Below are positions 18,070 through 26,226 of a stretch of DNA of 49,711 bases, piece after piece. A model generated the notes under the pieces. The model was given only the letters and a program-made list of their open reading frames with translations. It was not told where the DNA came from and did not search any database. The translations under genes and the position numbers were made by a program. This DNA comes from Reyranellaceae bacterium. Lineage in GTDB: Bacteria; Pseudomonadota; Alphaproteobacteria; Reyranellales; Reyranellaceae. Within the stretch, counting starts at the first letter, position 1; each line of letters begins with the position of its first letter. Location: assembly GCA_022844045.1 (NCBI GenBank), contig JALHMM010000043.1, positions 1 through 49,711 on the forward strand, read 5' to 3'.

Positions 18070-20133
18070 TCACGACGCATCCCTTTCGATGATCACGTGG
18101 CCGGCGCCGTTCAGCGCGGCGGTGAAGCCGCCGGGGATCAGGGTCGAGGTTTCGGACTCGGCGATGATCGCCGGACCCTGCACCGGTGCGCCGGGCTGCA
18201 GCGTGTCGCGGGCGTAGAGGCTGGCGTCGACGGGCTTGCCGCTCACCGGATCGACCAGGTTGCGCGTGCCGTTGCGTGCGGGGGCTGGATTCGACTGAAC
18301 GGATGGCGCGCGAGCCGGCAGGCTGCGCGCCTCGCTGAGCGACAGTGTCCAGCTCACCACCTCGACCTCGAGCTTCGGAATGATGCGGCCGTAGAGCGCG
18401 CGGTAGACCGCCTCGAAGGCGAGCCGCAAGGTGTCGGGGCCAAACGCGGCGTCGGCGATCGGCACGCGCACCTCGTGGCCCTGGCCGCGATAGCGCATGT
18501 AGGCGGTGCGCTCTTCGTGCAAGTCCGCCTTGGGCGCGCCCAGGCGGACGACGCCCTCGGCTTCGGCGCGCATCGAGGCGAAGAGTTCGGCGACGAACGC
18601 GGCGTCGTAGGCGGCGAGCGAGACGAGTCGCGAGCGCACGACTTCGTAGGAGATCGGCGCCTGCAGAAAACCATGCGCCGAGCCGACGCCGGCGCCGACC
18701 GGGATCACCACCCGCGTGATGCCGAGCTTCTGCGCCAGCCGCGCGGCGTGCAGTGGTGCCGCGCCGCCGAAGGCGATCAAGGTGCGGCCGACCATGTCCT
18801 TGCCGTTCTCGACCGCGTGCACGCGTGCGGCACTGGCCATGGTCTCGGTCACCAGCTCGGCGATGCCGTAAGCGGCGCGCGTGCGTTCGAGCCCGATCTT
18901 GCTGCCGACGAAGGACTCGATGGCGCTTTCGGCGGCCTCGGGCGCCAGGTCTATATGACCGCCGGCGAAGCGCTTGGGATCGAGCCAGCCCAGCAGCAGG
19001 TCGGCGTCGGTGACGGTGGGCAGCGTGCCACCGCGACCGTAGGAAGCGGGGCCGGGCACCGATCCCGCGCTGTCCGGGCCGACGGTGATGCGGCCCAGCG
19101 CATCGGTGCGCGCGATCGAGCCGCCGCCGGCGCCGATCTCGACCATGTCGATCACCGGGATGCGCACGGGAATGCCGCTGCCCTTCACGAACCGCGCGGC
19201 GCGCGCGACCTCGAAATGCCTGCTGTATTGCGGGCGCAGATCGTCGATCAGCGTGATCTTCGCCGTCGTGCCGCCCATGTCGAAGCTGAGCGCCTTGGCG
19301 ATGCCGTTCTGCGCCGCCACGCCCAGCGCCATGACCACGCCGCCGGCCGGCCCCGATTCGGCCAACCGCACCGGAAAGCGCCGTGCGGTCTCGACCGTGG
19401 TGATGCCGCCCGAGGACATGATCATCAGCAGCGGCGCCTGCGTGCCGAGCGCGCGGAAGCCCGCTTCGAGCTGGCGCAGATAGCGCTCCACGACCGGCAG
19501 CACATAGGCGTTGGCGACGGTCGTCGAGGTGCGCTCATACTCGCGGATCTCCGGGCAGACCTCGCTGGAGATCGCGATCACCGTTTCGGGGATGCGCTTC
19601 GCGATGATCTCTCGCGCGCGCCGCTCGTGCGCGTCGTTCTGGTAGGCGTGCAGGAAGCAGATCGCCACCGCCTCGACCTTGTCGGCGACGAGTTGCGCGG
19701 CGAGGCGCTCGACGGCGGCCTCGTCCATGGGCAGCAGCACCGAGCCATCGGCCGCGACGCGCTCCGGCACCTCGTAGCGCAGCGGCCGCGGCGCCAACGG
19801 TTCGGGCCGCTCCATATAGATGTCGTACTGCTCGAAGCGGTGCTCGTAGGCGATCTCCAGCGAGTCGCGAAAGCCCTCTGTTGTCACCAGCGCGGTGCGC
19901 GCGCCCTTGCGCTCGATCAGCGCGTTGGTGATCAAGGTGGTGCCGTGGATGATCAGGTCGAGATCGGCGGGCTTCAGTCCCGCCTGCCGCAGTACGATGT
20001 CGGTGCCTTCCAGCACGCCACGCTCGGGCGCGTCGTGCGTGGTCAGCACCTTGGCCGACAGCGAGCGATCGCCGAGGTCGAGCACGAGATCGGTGAACGT
20101 ACCGCCGATGTCGACAGCGAGGCGTGTGGTCAT
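18070..20133 (-). CDS. hyuA: Hydantoinase A/oxoprolinase family protein
   Basis: A 687-residue HyuA-type subunit with the diagnostic N-terminus MTTRLAVDIGGTFTDLVLDLGD (phosphate-binding loop of the actin-like ATPase fold). It continues with IHGTTLITNALIERKGARTALVTTEGFRD, LPVVERYLRQLEAGF, LLMIMSSGGITTVETARRFPVRLAESGPAGGVVMALGVA and ALSFDMGGTTAKITLIDD, all characteristic. VEIGAGGGSIARTDALGRITVGPDSAGSVPGPASYGRGG completes the signature region. It supplies ATP-dependent activation for the HyuB partner downstream. Upstream, across another repeat, lies the molybdenum hydroxylase large subunit in the same direction, so the three genes may form one repeat-interrupted operon. Confidence 0.92.
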   Translation of the reverse strand: MTTRLAVDIGGTFTDLVLDLGDRSLSAKVLTTHDAPERGVLEGTDIVLRQAGLKPADLDLIIHGTTLITNALIERKGARTALVTTEGFRDSLEIAYEHRFEQYDIYMERPEPLAPRPLRYEVPERVAADGSVLLPMDEAAVERLAAQLVADKVEAVAICFLHAYQNDAHERRAREIIAKRIPETVIAISSEVCPEIREYERTSTTVANAYVLPVVERYLRQLEAGFRALGTQAPLLMIMSSGGITTVETARRFPVRLAESGPAGGVVMALGVAAQNGIAKALSFDMGGTTAKITLIDDLRPQYSRHFEVARAARFVKGSGIPVRIPVIDMVEIGAGGGSIARTDALGRITVGPDSAGSVPGPASYGRGGTLPTVTDADLLLGWLDPKRFAGGHIDLAPEAAESAIESFVGSKIGLERTRAAYGIAELVTETMASAARVHAVENGKDMVGRTLIAFGGAAPLHAARLAQKLGITRVVIPVGAGVGSAHGFLQAPISYEVVRSRLVSLAAYDAAFVAELFASMRAEAEGVVRLGAPKADLHEERTAYMRYRGQGHEVRVPIADAAFGPDTLRLAFEAVYRALYGRIIPKLEVEVVSWTLSLSEARSLPARAPSVQSNPAPARNGTRNLVDPVSGKPVDASLYARDTLQPGAPVQGPAIIAESETSTLIPGGFTAALNGAGHVIIERDAS

Positions 20134-20144
20134 ACCAGACTCCT

Positions 20145-20265
20145 ACCTTCCCCCGGAGGGGGAAGGTGGCGCGAAGCGCCGGATGGGGGATGTTGAAGAC
20201 GAATGCCGATGTCGTTGAGACATCCCCCTTCCGCCCTTCGGGCACCTTCCCCCTCCGGGGGAAGG
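20145..20265. repeat. Main palindromic repeat family, copy 5 (type 2 left, type 1 right)
   Basis: Separates the molybdenum hydroxylase gene from hyuA. The left mini-hairpin is GGCGC-GAA-GCGCC, an extended stem in which both sides changed together relative to copy 4. The right is GCCC-TTC-GGGC. The centre pairs TTGAAGAC against GTTGAGAC only partly. Confidence 0.93.
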
Positions 20266-20284
20266 GAGGAACTTGAAGCGTCCA

Positions 20285-22603
20285 TCATGTGCGCGCCGCC
20301 TGGATCGCTTGCCAGACGGCTTGCGGTGTCGCGGGCATGTCGAGGTGTTTGACGCCCAGCGGTTTGAGCGCATCGAGGATCGCGCTCATGATCGTCTGTG
20401 GCGCGGACATGCAGCCGGCCTGGCCGGCGCCCTTCACGCCCAGAAGGTTCGCCGCCGTCGGCACCGAGGCATCGAGATGGCCGGCGAAGCTCGGCAGGTC
20501 GTCGGCGCGTGGCAGGGCGTAGTCCATGAACGAGGCGCTCAGCATCTGGCCGGTCTCGGCGTCGAAGACGGTGTGCTCCAGCATCGCCTGGCCGATACCC
20601 TGGGCGAGGCCGCCATGCACCTGACCCAGGGTCAGCATCGGGTTGAGCAGCCGGCCGTAGTCGTCGACCAGCGTGTAGCGATCGAGCCGCACCGCGCCGG
20701 TCTCCGGATCGATCTCGACCTCCGCTACGTGGCAACCATTGGGGAAGCCGAACTTGTCGCTGGGATTGCTGGCCAGGCTATCGAGCCCCGGCGTTACGCC
20801 CTCCGGCAGGTTGGCGGCATCGCGCGCGGCCGCGGCGACATCGAGCAGGGCGATGGCGCGATCCGTGCCGTCGACGACGAAGCGCCCAGTGACGAAGCGC
20901 ACGCCCTCGACTGGCGCCTGCAATAGGTGCGCGGCGATGCGCCGGGCTTTGTCCAGCACCGCCTCGATCGCCATGACCAGCGCGGTGCCGCCCATCTGCA
21001 TCGAGCGGGCGCCGCCGTGACCGTTGCCGCTGGGCAGCAGCTCGGTGTCGCCCTGGCGGTAGCGGAACGTCTCGATCGGCAAGCCCAGCATGTCGGCCGC
21101 GACCTGAGGATAGGTGGTTTCGTGGCCTTGTCCGTTCGACATCGTGCCCAGGGCCAACGTCACACCGCCATCGGTGTCGAACGAGACGCGCGCGACCTCG
21201 CCAGGTGTGCCGCGCGCTGTCTCGAGGAAGCACGACAGGCCCCAGCCGCGCAGCAAGCCCGCTTCGGCCGAGCGCTTGCGGCGGGCCTCGAAGCCCTGCT
21301 GGTCGGCGACGCGCAACGCATCATCGAGATTGGCCACGAAGCGCCCGCCATCGATCTGCATGCCGGTCGGCGTGCGATGCGGAAAGCTCGAGATGAGGTT
21401 GCGCCGCCTGAGCTCGACGGCGTCGATGCCCGTCTGCTGCGCCGCTATGTCGACGAGGCGTTCGATGAGGTAGTTTGACTCGGGCTTGCCGGCGCCCCGA
21501 TAGGCGTCGATCGGCGGCGTGTTGGTGAAGGCGCCGCGTGTCTCGAGGAACGCCGCCGGGATAGCGTAGACGCCGCCCATCGCGTTGCCCGCCGACACGG
21601 TCGAGGTTCCCGGGCCGGCGCCGGACAGATACGCCCCCATGTTGGCGATCGCCTGGACATCCAGCGCGAGGAACCGGCCGTTCTCGTCGAGCCCCAGCCG
21701 CGCCCGTGCGCGGAAGTCGCGGCCCTGCGCCGAGGTCAGGAAATCCTCGACGCGCTCCGACACCCAGCGCACGGAGCGACGCAATTTTCGCGCGGCGTAG
21801 AGCACGTGCACCCATTCCGGATAGACGAAGTTCTTCGTGCCGAAGCCGCCGCCGACATCGGGTGCGCTCACCCGCAAGCGCTCCTGCGGTACACGGAACA
21901 CCGAGTCCGCGAGCTGTCGTCGGATGCCGTGTACGCCCTGACCGGTCAGCATGAGATGCATTGCGTCGGACGCCGCGTCGTAGGTGGCGATGGCCGCGCG
22001 CGTCTCGATCGGCGCGACGACGACGCGGTTGTTGAGCAGATCGGCTGTCACGATGTGCTTGGCCGTGGCCATGGCCGCGTCCACCGCCGCCTTGTCGCCG
22101 CGGTGATAGAGAAAGGCGGAGTTGCCCGGCACCTGCGGCCAGAGTTGAGGCGCGCCGGGTGCGAGGGCGGCGGCGCCGTCGACGACGGCGGGCAGGGGCG
22201 TGTAGTCGACCTCGATGGCGTCTGCCGCTTCCAGCGCCGCCTCGATCGTCTCGGCGATGACGCAGGCGACCGGATCGCCGACATGGCGCACGACATCCTT
22301 CGCCAGCGCCGGACGCGGCGGCACGATCAGCTTCTCGACGAAGTCGATGGCGACGGCGCAGGGCAGGGGGCCGATGCCGTCGACGGCGAGATCAGCCTCG
22401 GTGTAGATCGCGACCACGCCGGGCAGCTTGCGCGCGGCGCTCGCATCAAGTCGATCGATCCGCGCGTGACCATGCGGCGAGCGCAGCACATGAGCGTGCA
22501 GGCAGCCGGCGGGCGAGGCGTTGGCGACATAGGTGCCCTTGCCGGTGAGGAAGCGCGCATCCTCGAGGCGGCTCAGCGATCGTCCAAGGTAGGTGTCTGG
22601 CAT
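20285..22603 (-). CDS. Molybdopterin-binding large subunit, xanthine dehydrogenase/CoxL family (orphan)
   Basis: A 772-residue molybdenum hydroxylase large subunit. The N-terminus GRSLSRLEDARFLTGKGTYV is the classical start. DVGGGFGTKNFVYPEWVHVLYAARKL, AYRGAGKPESNYLIERLVD (aerobic CoxL-like form II, not the AYxCSFR of CO dehydrogenase), MSNGQGHETTYPQVAADMLG and a C-terminal GVKGAGQAGC are visible. In the last motif the position normally holding the catalytic Glu is Gln728 (codon at 20420-20422, CAG). The usual small 2Fe-2S and FAD subunits are not adjacent, so electrons must pass to subunits encoded elsewhere. It shares direction with hyuA and hyuB and is divergent from a Liv-type transporter, pointing to uptake and hydroxylation of an N-heterocycle or similar compound. 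The substrate is unknown. Confidence 0.88.
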   Translation of the reverse strand: MPDTYLGRSLSRLEDARFLTGKGTYVANASPAGCLHAHVLRSPHGHARIDRLDASAARKLPGVVAIYTEADLAVDGIGPLPCAVAIDFVEKLIVPPRPALAKDVVRHVGDPVACVIAETIEAALEAADAIEVDYTPLPAVVDGAAALAPGAPQLWPQVPGNSAFLYHRGDKAAVDAAMATAKHIVTADLLNNRVVVAPIETRAAIATYDAASDAMHLMLTGQGVHGIRRQLADSVFRVPQERLRVSAPDVGGGFGTKNFVYPEWVHVLYAARKLRRSVRWVSERVEDFLTSAQGRDFRARARLGLDENGRFLALDVQAIANMGAYLSGAGPGTSTVSAGNAMGGVYAIPAAFLETRGAFTNTPPIDAYRGAGKPESNYLIERLVDIAAQQTGIDAVELRRRNLISSFPHRTPTGMQIDGGRFVANLDDALRVADQQGFEARRKRSAEAGLLRGWGLSCFLETARGTPGEVARVSFDTDGGVTLALGTMSNGQGHETTYPQVAADMLGLPIETFRYRQGDTELLPSGNGHGGARSMQMGGTALVMAIEAVLDKARRIAAHLLQAPVEGVRFVTGRFVVDGTDRAIALLDVAAAARDAANLPEGVTPGLDSLASNPSDKFGFPNGCHVAEVEIDPETGAVRLDRYTLVDDYGRLLNPMLTLGQVHGGLAQGIGQAMLEHTVFDAETGQMLSASFMDYALPRADDLPSFAGHLDASVPTAANLLGVKGAGQAGCMSAPQTIMSAILDALKPLGVKHLDMPATPQAVWQAIQAART

Positions 22604-22613
22604 CCCTCATCCT

Positions 22614-22773
22614 ACCTTCCCCCGCACGCCCAGGGCTATCACCTCCACCTTCCCTTCCCCCGGAGGGGGAAGGTAGCGCGGAGCGACGGAAGGGGGATGT
22701 TTCAACGCACGCGGTGTCCGTCTTCGACATCCCCCATCCGCCCTTCGGGCACCTTCCCCCTCCGGGGGAAGGT
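22614..22773. repeat. Main palindromic repeat family, copy 6, with a truncated extra end
   Basis: A full copy at 22653-22773 (type 2 left, type 1 right) lies between the divergent molybdenum hydroxylase and ABC binding-protein genes. Before it, 22614-22624 repeats the first eleven bases of the element (ACCTTCCCCCG), followed by an unrelated 22-base piece. This could be the scar of an earlier copy or a partial duplication. The left centre reads TTTCAACG, the right GTCTTCGA. Confidence 0.9.
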
Positions 22774-22851
22774 ATGAGTTCTGTGTTGTCGAAGCGCCGC
22801 CCGCCGGCCATGCTCGCGACCGATAAGAAGAATGTCTGGAGGAGACGCGCC

Positions 22852-24108
22852 ATGAACTCGGGTCGCATTCGTCGTCGTACCGCTGTCGCCGGCGCATTGG
22901 CCGCCGGCCTGCCATTGCCGGCGCTGGCGCAGGGCACGGGGCCGATCAAGATCGGCATGAGCATGCCACTGACCGGCGGCCTGGCGGCGGGCGGCAAGTC
23001 CTCGCTGATCGGCATCGAGGTCTGGCGCGACGACGTCAACGAGAAGGGTGGCCTGCTGGGCCGCAAGGTCGAGCTGCTGGTGTTCGACGACAAGTCGAGC
23101 GCCGCCGAGACGCCGGCGATCTATTCCAAGCTGCTCGACGTCGACAAGGTCGACCTGATCTTCGCTCCCTACGCCACGGTGCCGACGGCGCCGATCATGC
23201 CCTTGGTCAAGCAGCGCGACCTGCTGCTGATGGGCAATTTCTCGTTCCAGGTGAACCGCACGGTCAAGCACGACAAGTGGTTCAACAACGCGCCGTGGGG
23301 CCCGGCCGATTCGTGGGCGCGCGCTTTCATCGATCTGGGCATGAAGGCCGGCGCCGACTCGATCGCGCTGATCGGCGCGGATCAGGAGTTCGCGCAGAGC
23401 CTGATCAGGATCGCCAAGAGGCTGGCCGAGGAGAGGAAGCTCAAGATCGTCTACGAGCAGAACTATCCCCCGGCGACCGTCGAGTTCTCGGCCATGGTGC
23501 GCGCGTTGCGCGCGGCGCGGCCGGGCATGGTCTTCGTCTGCTCCTATCCGCCGGATTCGGTCGGCCTGCTGCGCGCCGTCAACGAGATCGGCGTGGGCGA
23601 GAGCGTCAAGCTGTTCGGCGGCGGCATGGTCGGCCTGCAGTTCAGCACCGTCGCCGAGTCGATGGGCTCGCTGCTCAACGGCGTGGTCAACTACAACTCC
23701 TACCTGCCCGAGAAGTCGATGGAGTTCCCGGGCTCCAAGGAGTTCTTCGTCAAGTACCAGAAGCGCGCGATCGAGGCGAAGGTCGATCCGCTCGGCTATT
23801 ACCTGGCGCCGTTTGGCTACGCCATGGGCCAGATGGTCGAGCAGGCGGTGGCGGCGACCAAGTCGATCGACCACAAGAAGCTGGCCGACTTCCTGCGCAC
23901 CGCCGAGATGTCGACCATCGTCGGGCCGATCGCCTTCGCCGCCGATGGCGAGCGCAAGGAATCGGCGACCCTCATCGCGCAGTACCGCGGCGTCGTCGAC
24001 AAGAACATCGAGCAGTTCCGCAGCCCCGGAAAGCAGGTGATCCTGTCGCCAGAGAAGTGGAAGACCGGCGAGCTGGTGCAGCCCTTCGAGAAAGCGCGCA
24101 AGGGCTAG
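22852..24108 (+). CDS. Branched-chain amino acid/amide ABC transporter substrate-binding protein
   Basis: A 418-residue periplasmic protein of the LivK/Peripla_BP_6 family. The signal peptide MNSGRIRRRTAVAGALAAGLPLPALAQG has a twin-arginine-like start and an ALA-Q cleavage site. The mature protein begins IKIGMSMPLTGGLAAGGKSSLIGIEVWRDDVNEKGGLLGRKVELLVFDDKSSAAETPAIYSKLL, typical of the family. ATG 22852 is chosen because GGAGGAG lies upstream; the frame extends to 22714 only through a repeat. It heads a five-gene transporter block (binding protein, two permeases, two ATPases) and is separated from livH by a hairpin repeat. Family members bind amino acids, amides, urea or aromatic compounds; the location beside hydroxylase and hydantoinase genes argues for a catabolic substrate. 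Confidence 0.9.
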   Translation: MNSGRIRRRTAVAGALAAGLPLPALAQGTGPIKIGMSMPLTGGLAAGGKSSLIGIEVWRDDVNEKGGLLGRKVELLVFDDKSSAAETPAIYSKLLDVDKVDLIFAPYATVPTAPIMPLVKQRDLLLMGNFSFQVNRTVKHDKWFNNAPWGPADSWARAFIDLGMKAGADSIALIGADQEFAQSLIRIAKRLAEERKLKIVYEQNYPPATVEFSAMVRALRAARPGMVFVCSYPPDSVGLLRAVNEIGVGESVKLFGGGMVGLQFSTVAESMGSLLNGVVNYNSYLPEKSMEFPGSKEFFVKYQKRAIEAKVDPLGYYLAPFGYAMGQMVEQAVAATKSIDHKKLADFLRTAEMSTIVGPIAFAADGERKESATLIAQYRGVVDKNIEQFRSPGKQVILSPEKWKTGELVQPFEKARKG

Positions 24109-24128
24109 GGCGTTGGTCAGCGTAAGGT

Positions 24129-24214
24129 TGTCATCCCGAGCGCAGCGAGGGATCTAGTGACGACCTGGATCCCTCGCTGCGCTTCAGGGGCCGCGGACGG
24201 CCCCGAGGATGACA
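24129..24214. repeat. TGTCATCCCGAGCGCAGCGAGG repeat with extra hairpin in the right arm
   Basis: The left arm matches the repeat at 6674-6738. The right arm starts the same way (ATCCCTCGCTGCGC) but then carries an insertion forming its own GGGGCC-GCGGAC-GGCCCC hairpin before closing with GGATGACA. It lies between the binding-protein gene and livH. A stable stem after the first gene of an ABC operon could keep the binding protein in excess over the membrane components. Confidence 0.85.
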
Positions 24215-24245
24215 GTGTCGGGCGCGTAGCGTCGAGGCAGGTCTG

Positions 24246-25118
24246 ATGTTCTCCTGGGAACTGCTGCTCGATGCCGTCGTGCTGGGCACGATGGTTGGCT
24301 GCTTCTATGCCGCGGTGAGCATCGGGCTGGCGATCTCCTTCGGCATGCTCGACGTGCCCAACGTCACGCATCCGGCGCTCTTGGTGCTGGCCTCCTATGG
24401 CACGTGGCTGCTCGGCGGCTTCGACATCGACCCGATCGTGGCCGGGCTGATCCTGATGCCGCTGTTCTTCGCGATTGGCATCGTGCTGTACCGCGTCTAC
24501 CACGAGACCTTCGAGAAGCGCGGCAGCCAGGCGGCGGTGCGTGGCTTGGCCTTCTTCTTCGGCATCACCTTCATCATCGAGGTCGGCATCATCATGGCCT
24601 TCGGTGTCGACCAGCGCACCGTGCAGGCCTTCTACATCGGCAAGAGCATCGAGATCTTCGAGATCCGCATCCCGATGCGCATGATCGCCGCCTTCGTCAT
24701 GGCGTTGCTGCTGTCGGGCTTGCTGGCGCTCTATTTCAACCGGACCTTCCTCGGCCGCGCCATCCGCGCCGTGGCGCAGGACGAGGAGGCGCTGCGCCTG
24801 ATGGGCGCCGATCCCGTGCGCATCAAGCAATGGGCCTTCGGCATCGCCACGGCTATCTCGGCGCTGGCCGGCGCGCTGCTGATCATCGTCCAGCCGGTCG
24901 AGCCGACGCTCGATCGCGCCTATATCGGCCGCACCTTCTGCGTCGTGGTGATGGCCGGGCTGGGCAGCATGTCCGGCACCTTGGTCGCCGGCATCATCCT
25001 CGGTGTGGCCGAGACCATCGTGCTGACGATGTTCGGCGCCTCCTGGGCACCGGCGATCTCCTTCACGCTGCTGCTGATCATCCTCGGCGTGCGCCCGCAG
25101 GGGCTGTTCGGGCGATGA
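24246..25118 (+). CDS. livH: Branched-chain amino acid-type ABC transporter permease, LivH family
   Basis: A 290-residue integral membrane protein with about eight hydrophobic segments. Family hallmarks are the N-terminal GTMVGCFYAAVSIGLAISFGMLDVPNVTHPALLVLASYGTW, the cytoplasmic coupling loop FLGRAIRAVAQDEEALRLMGADPVRIKQWAFGIATAISALAGAL, and GLGSMSGTLVAGIILGVAETIVLTM. It forms the transmembrane channel together with LivM and is energised by LivG and LivF. It follows the binding-protein gene after a hairpin repeat, and livM comes next after a copy of the main palindromic repeat. ATG 24246 is the first of the frame and fits family length. Confidence 0.92.
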   Translation: MFSWELLLDAVVLGTMVGCFYAAVSIGLAISFGMLDVPNVTHPALLVLASYGTWLLGGFDIDPIVAGLILMPLFFAIGIVLYRVYHETFEKRGSQAAVRGLAFFFGITFIIEVGIIMAFGVDQRTVQAFYIGKSIEIFEIRIPMRMIAAFVMALLLSGLLALYFNRTFLGRAIRAVAQDEEALRLMGADPVRIKQWAFGIATAISALAGALLIIVQPVEPTLDRAYIGRTFCVVVMAGLGSMSGTLVAGIILGVAETIVLTMFGASWAPAISFTLLLIILGVRPQGLFGR

Positions 25119-25138
25119 GGACGATCACGCACCTTTAT

Positions 25139-25260
25139 CTTCCCCCGGAGGGGGAAGGTGGCACGCGAAGCGTGACGGATGGGGGATGCCGCCACGCACT
25201 TGGTCCGTCTTCGGCATCCCCCATCCGCCCTTCGGGCACCTTCCCCCTCCGGGGGAAGGT
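25139..25260. repeat. Main palindromic repeat family, copy 7 (type 2 left, type 1 right)
   Basis: Lies between livH and livM inside the transporter operon. The left mini-hairpin reads CACGC-GAA-GCGTG: compared with CGCGC-N3-GCGCG in other copies, one base pair has switched on both sides, a compensatory change. The terminal hairpin on the left has lost its outermost bases. Confidence 0.92.
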
Positions 25261-25272
25261 AGGGGGCGCGCC

Positions 25273-26226
25273 ATGACGAAACGCTCTGTCCCCTTCCTGA
25301 TCGGCTCGGCGATCTTCCTCGCGTTGGCGGTTGCCGTGGCGTTCGTGGTGCGCAACGAGTACGTCTTCTTCGCCGGCTTCGTGATCCTGCAGTTCGTCGT
25401 GCTGGCGACCGCCTGGAACATCCTCGGCGGTTACGCCGGCTACGTGAACTTCGGCACCTCGGCCTTCGTCGGCGTCGGCATCTACACCGCCGTGGCCGTG
25501 TTCAAGTACGCCGGCGCGCCGCTCTACCTGCAGATCCTCGCCGCGGCGGCGGTCGGCGCCGCGCTGGGACTGGGTGTCGGGCTGCTGACCCTGCGATTGC
25601 GCGGCATCTTCTTCTCGATCGCCACCGTCGCCGTCACCATCATCGCCGAGACGCTGATTACCAACTGGAAGTTCGTTGGCGGCGCCACCGGCGTGCAGCT
25701 GCTGCGCCCACCGCCGACCGCGCCCTTCGAGTCCTACATCAAGATGCTGTTCGTCGTCGCCGCGGTCCTGGTGGTGATATCAGTCGCCCTGGCGCGCTAC
25801 ATCCAGGTCTCCGGCATCGGCCGCGGCCTGCGCGCGGTGCGCGACGACGAGATCGCCGCCGAATGCTCGGGCGTGCCGACGCTCAGGCTGAAGCTGCTGG
25901 CCTGCGCCATATCAGGGGCGCTGATGTCGGCCGCCGGCGCGCCGGCGGCGATGTACCTGCAATTCGCCGATCCGGTCAGCGCCTTCAACCTCAACTACTC
26001 GGTCTCAGCGCTGGCCATGTCGCTGATCGGCGGCACGGCGCATTGGATCGGCCCTGTGCTGGGCGCGATCCTGCTCGCCACCACCCAGCAATTCCTCACC
26101 GTGACCATTTCGTCGGAAGTGAACGTGCTGGTGCTGGGCGTCATGCTGGTGCTGTTCGTGGTCGGCGCGCCTGACGGCATCATCGGCCTGGCGAAGAGCG
26201 CGTGGCGACGCTGGGGGCGGCGATGA
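25273..26226 (+). CDS. livM: Branched-chain amino acid-type ABC transporter permease, LivM family
   Basis: A 317-residue membrane protein with about nine hydrophobic segments. Signatures are ATAWNILGGYAGYVNFGTSAFVGVGIYTAV, LRLRGIFFSIATVAVTIIAETLITNWKFVGGATGVQL and the coupling loop SGIGRGLRAVRDDEIAAECSGVPTLRLKLLACAISGALMSAAGA. The frame is open to 25186 only through a repeat, so ATG 25273, with AGGGGG upstream, is used. It overlaps livG by four bases (ATGA), indicating translational coupling. Confidence 0.92.
   Translation: MTKRSVPFLIGSAIFLALAVAVAFVVRNEYVFFAGFVILQFVVLATAWNILGGYAGYVNFGTSAFVGVGIYTAVAVFKYAGAPLYLQILAAAAVGAALGLGVGLLTLRLRGIFFSIATVAVTIIAETLITNWKFVGGATGVQLLRPPPTAPFESYIKMLFVVAAVLVVISVALARYIQVSGIGRGLRAVRDDEIAAECSGVPTLRLKLLACAISGALMSAAGAPAAMYLQFADPVSAFNLNYSVSALAMSLIGGTAHWIGPVLGAILLATTQQFLTVTISSEVNVLVLGVMLVLFVVGAPDGIIGLAKSAWRRWGRR

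Noticed and set aside
17917..20196. 759-codon open frame on the plus strand
   Set aside because: It is the antisense frame of hyuA and parts of two repeats; the translation shows low-complexity His/Arg/Asp-rich sequence with no domain.
20285..22603. CO dehydrogenase large subunit (CoxL form I)
   Set aside because: The active-site loop reads AYRGAGKPE rather than AYxCSFR, and coxS and coxM are absent.
22714..22851. Longer N-terminus for the ABC binding-protein gene, and similar extensions of bkdA2, livM and nadQ
   Set aside because: The extensions read through palindromic repeats, giving peptides such as PPPGEG or GGRCPKGG that recur at each repeat. Downstream starts have ribosome sites and proper signal peptides or family starts.
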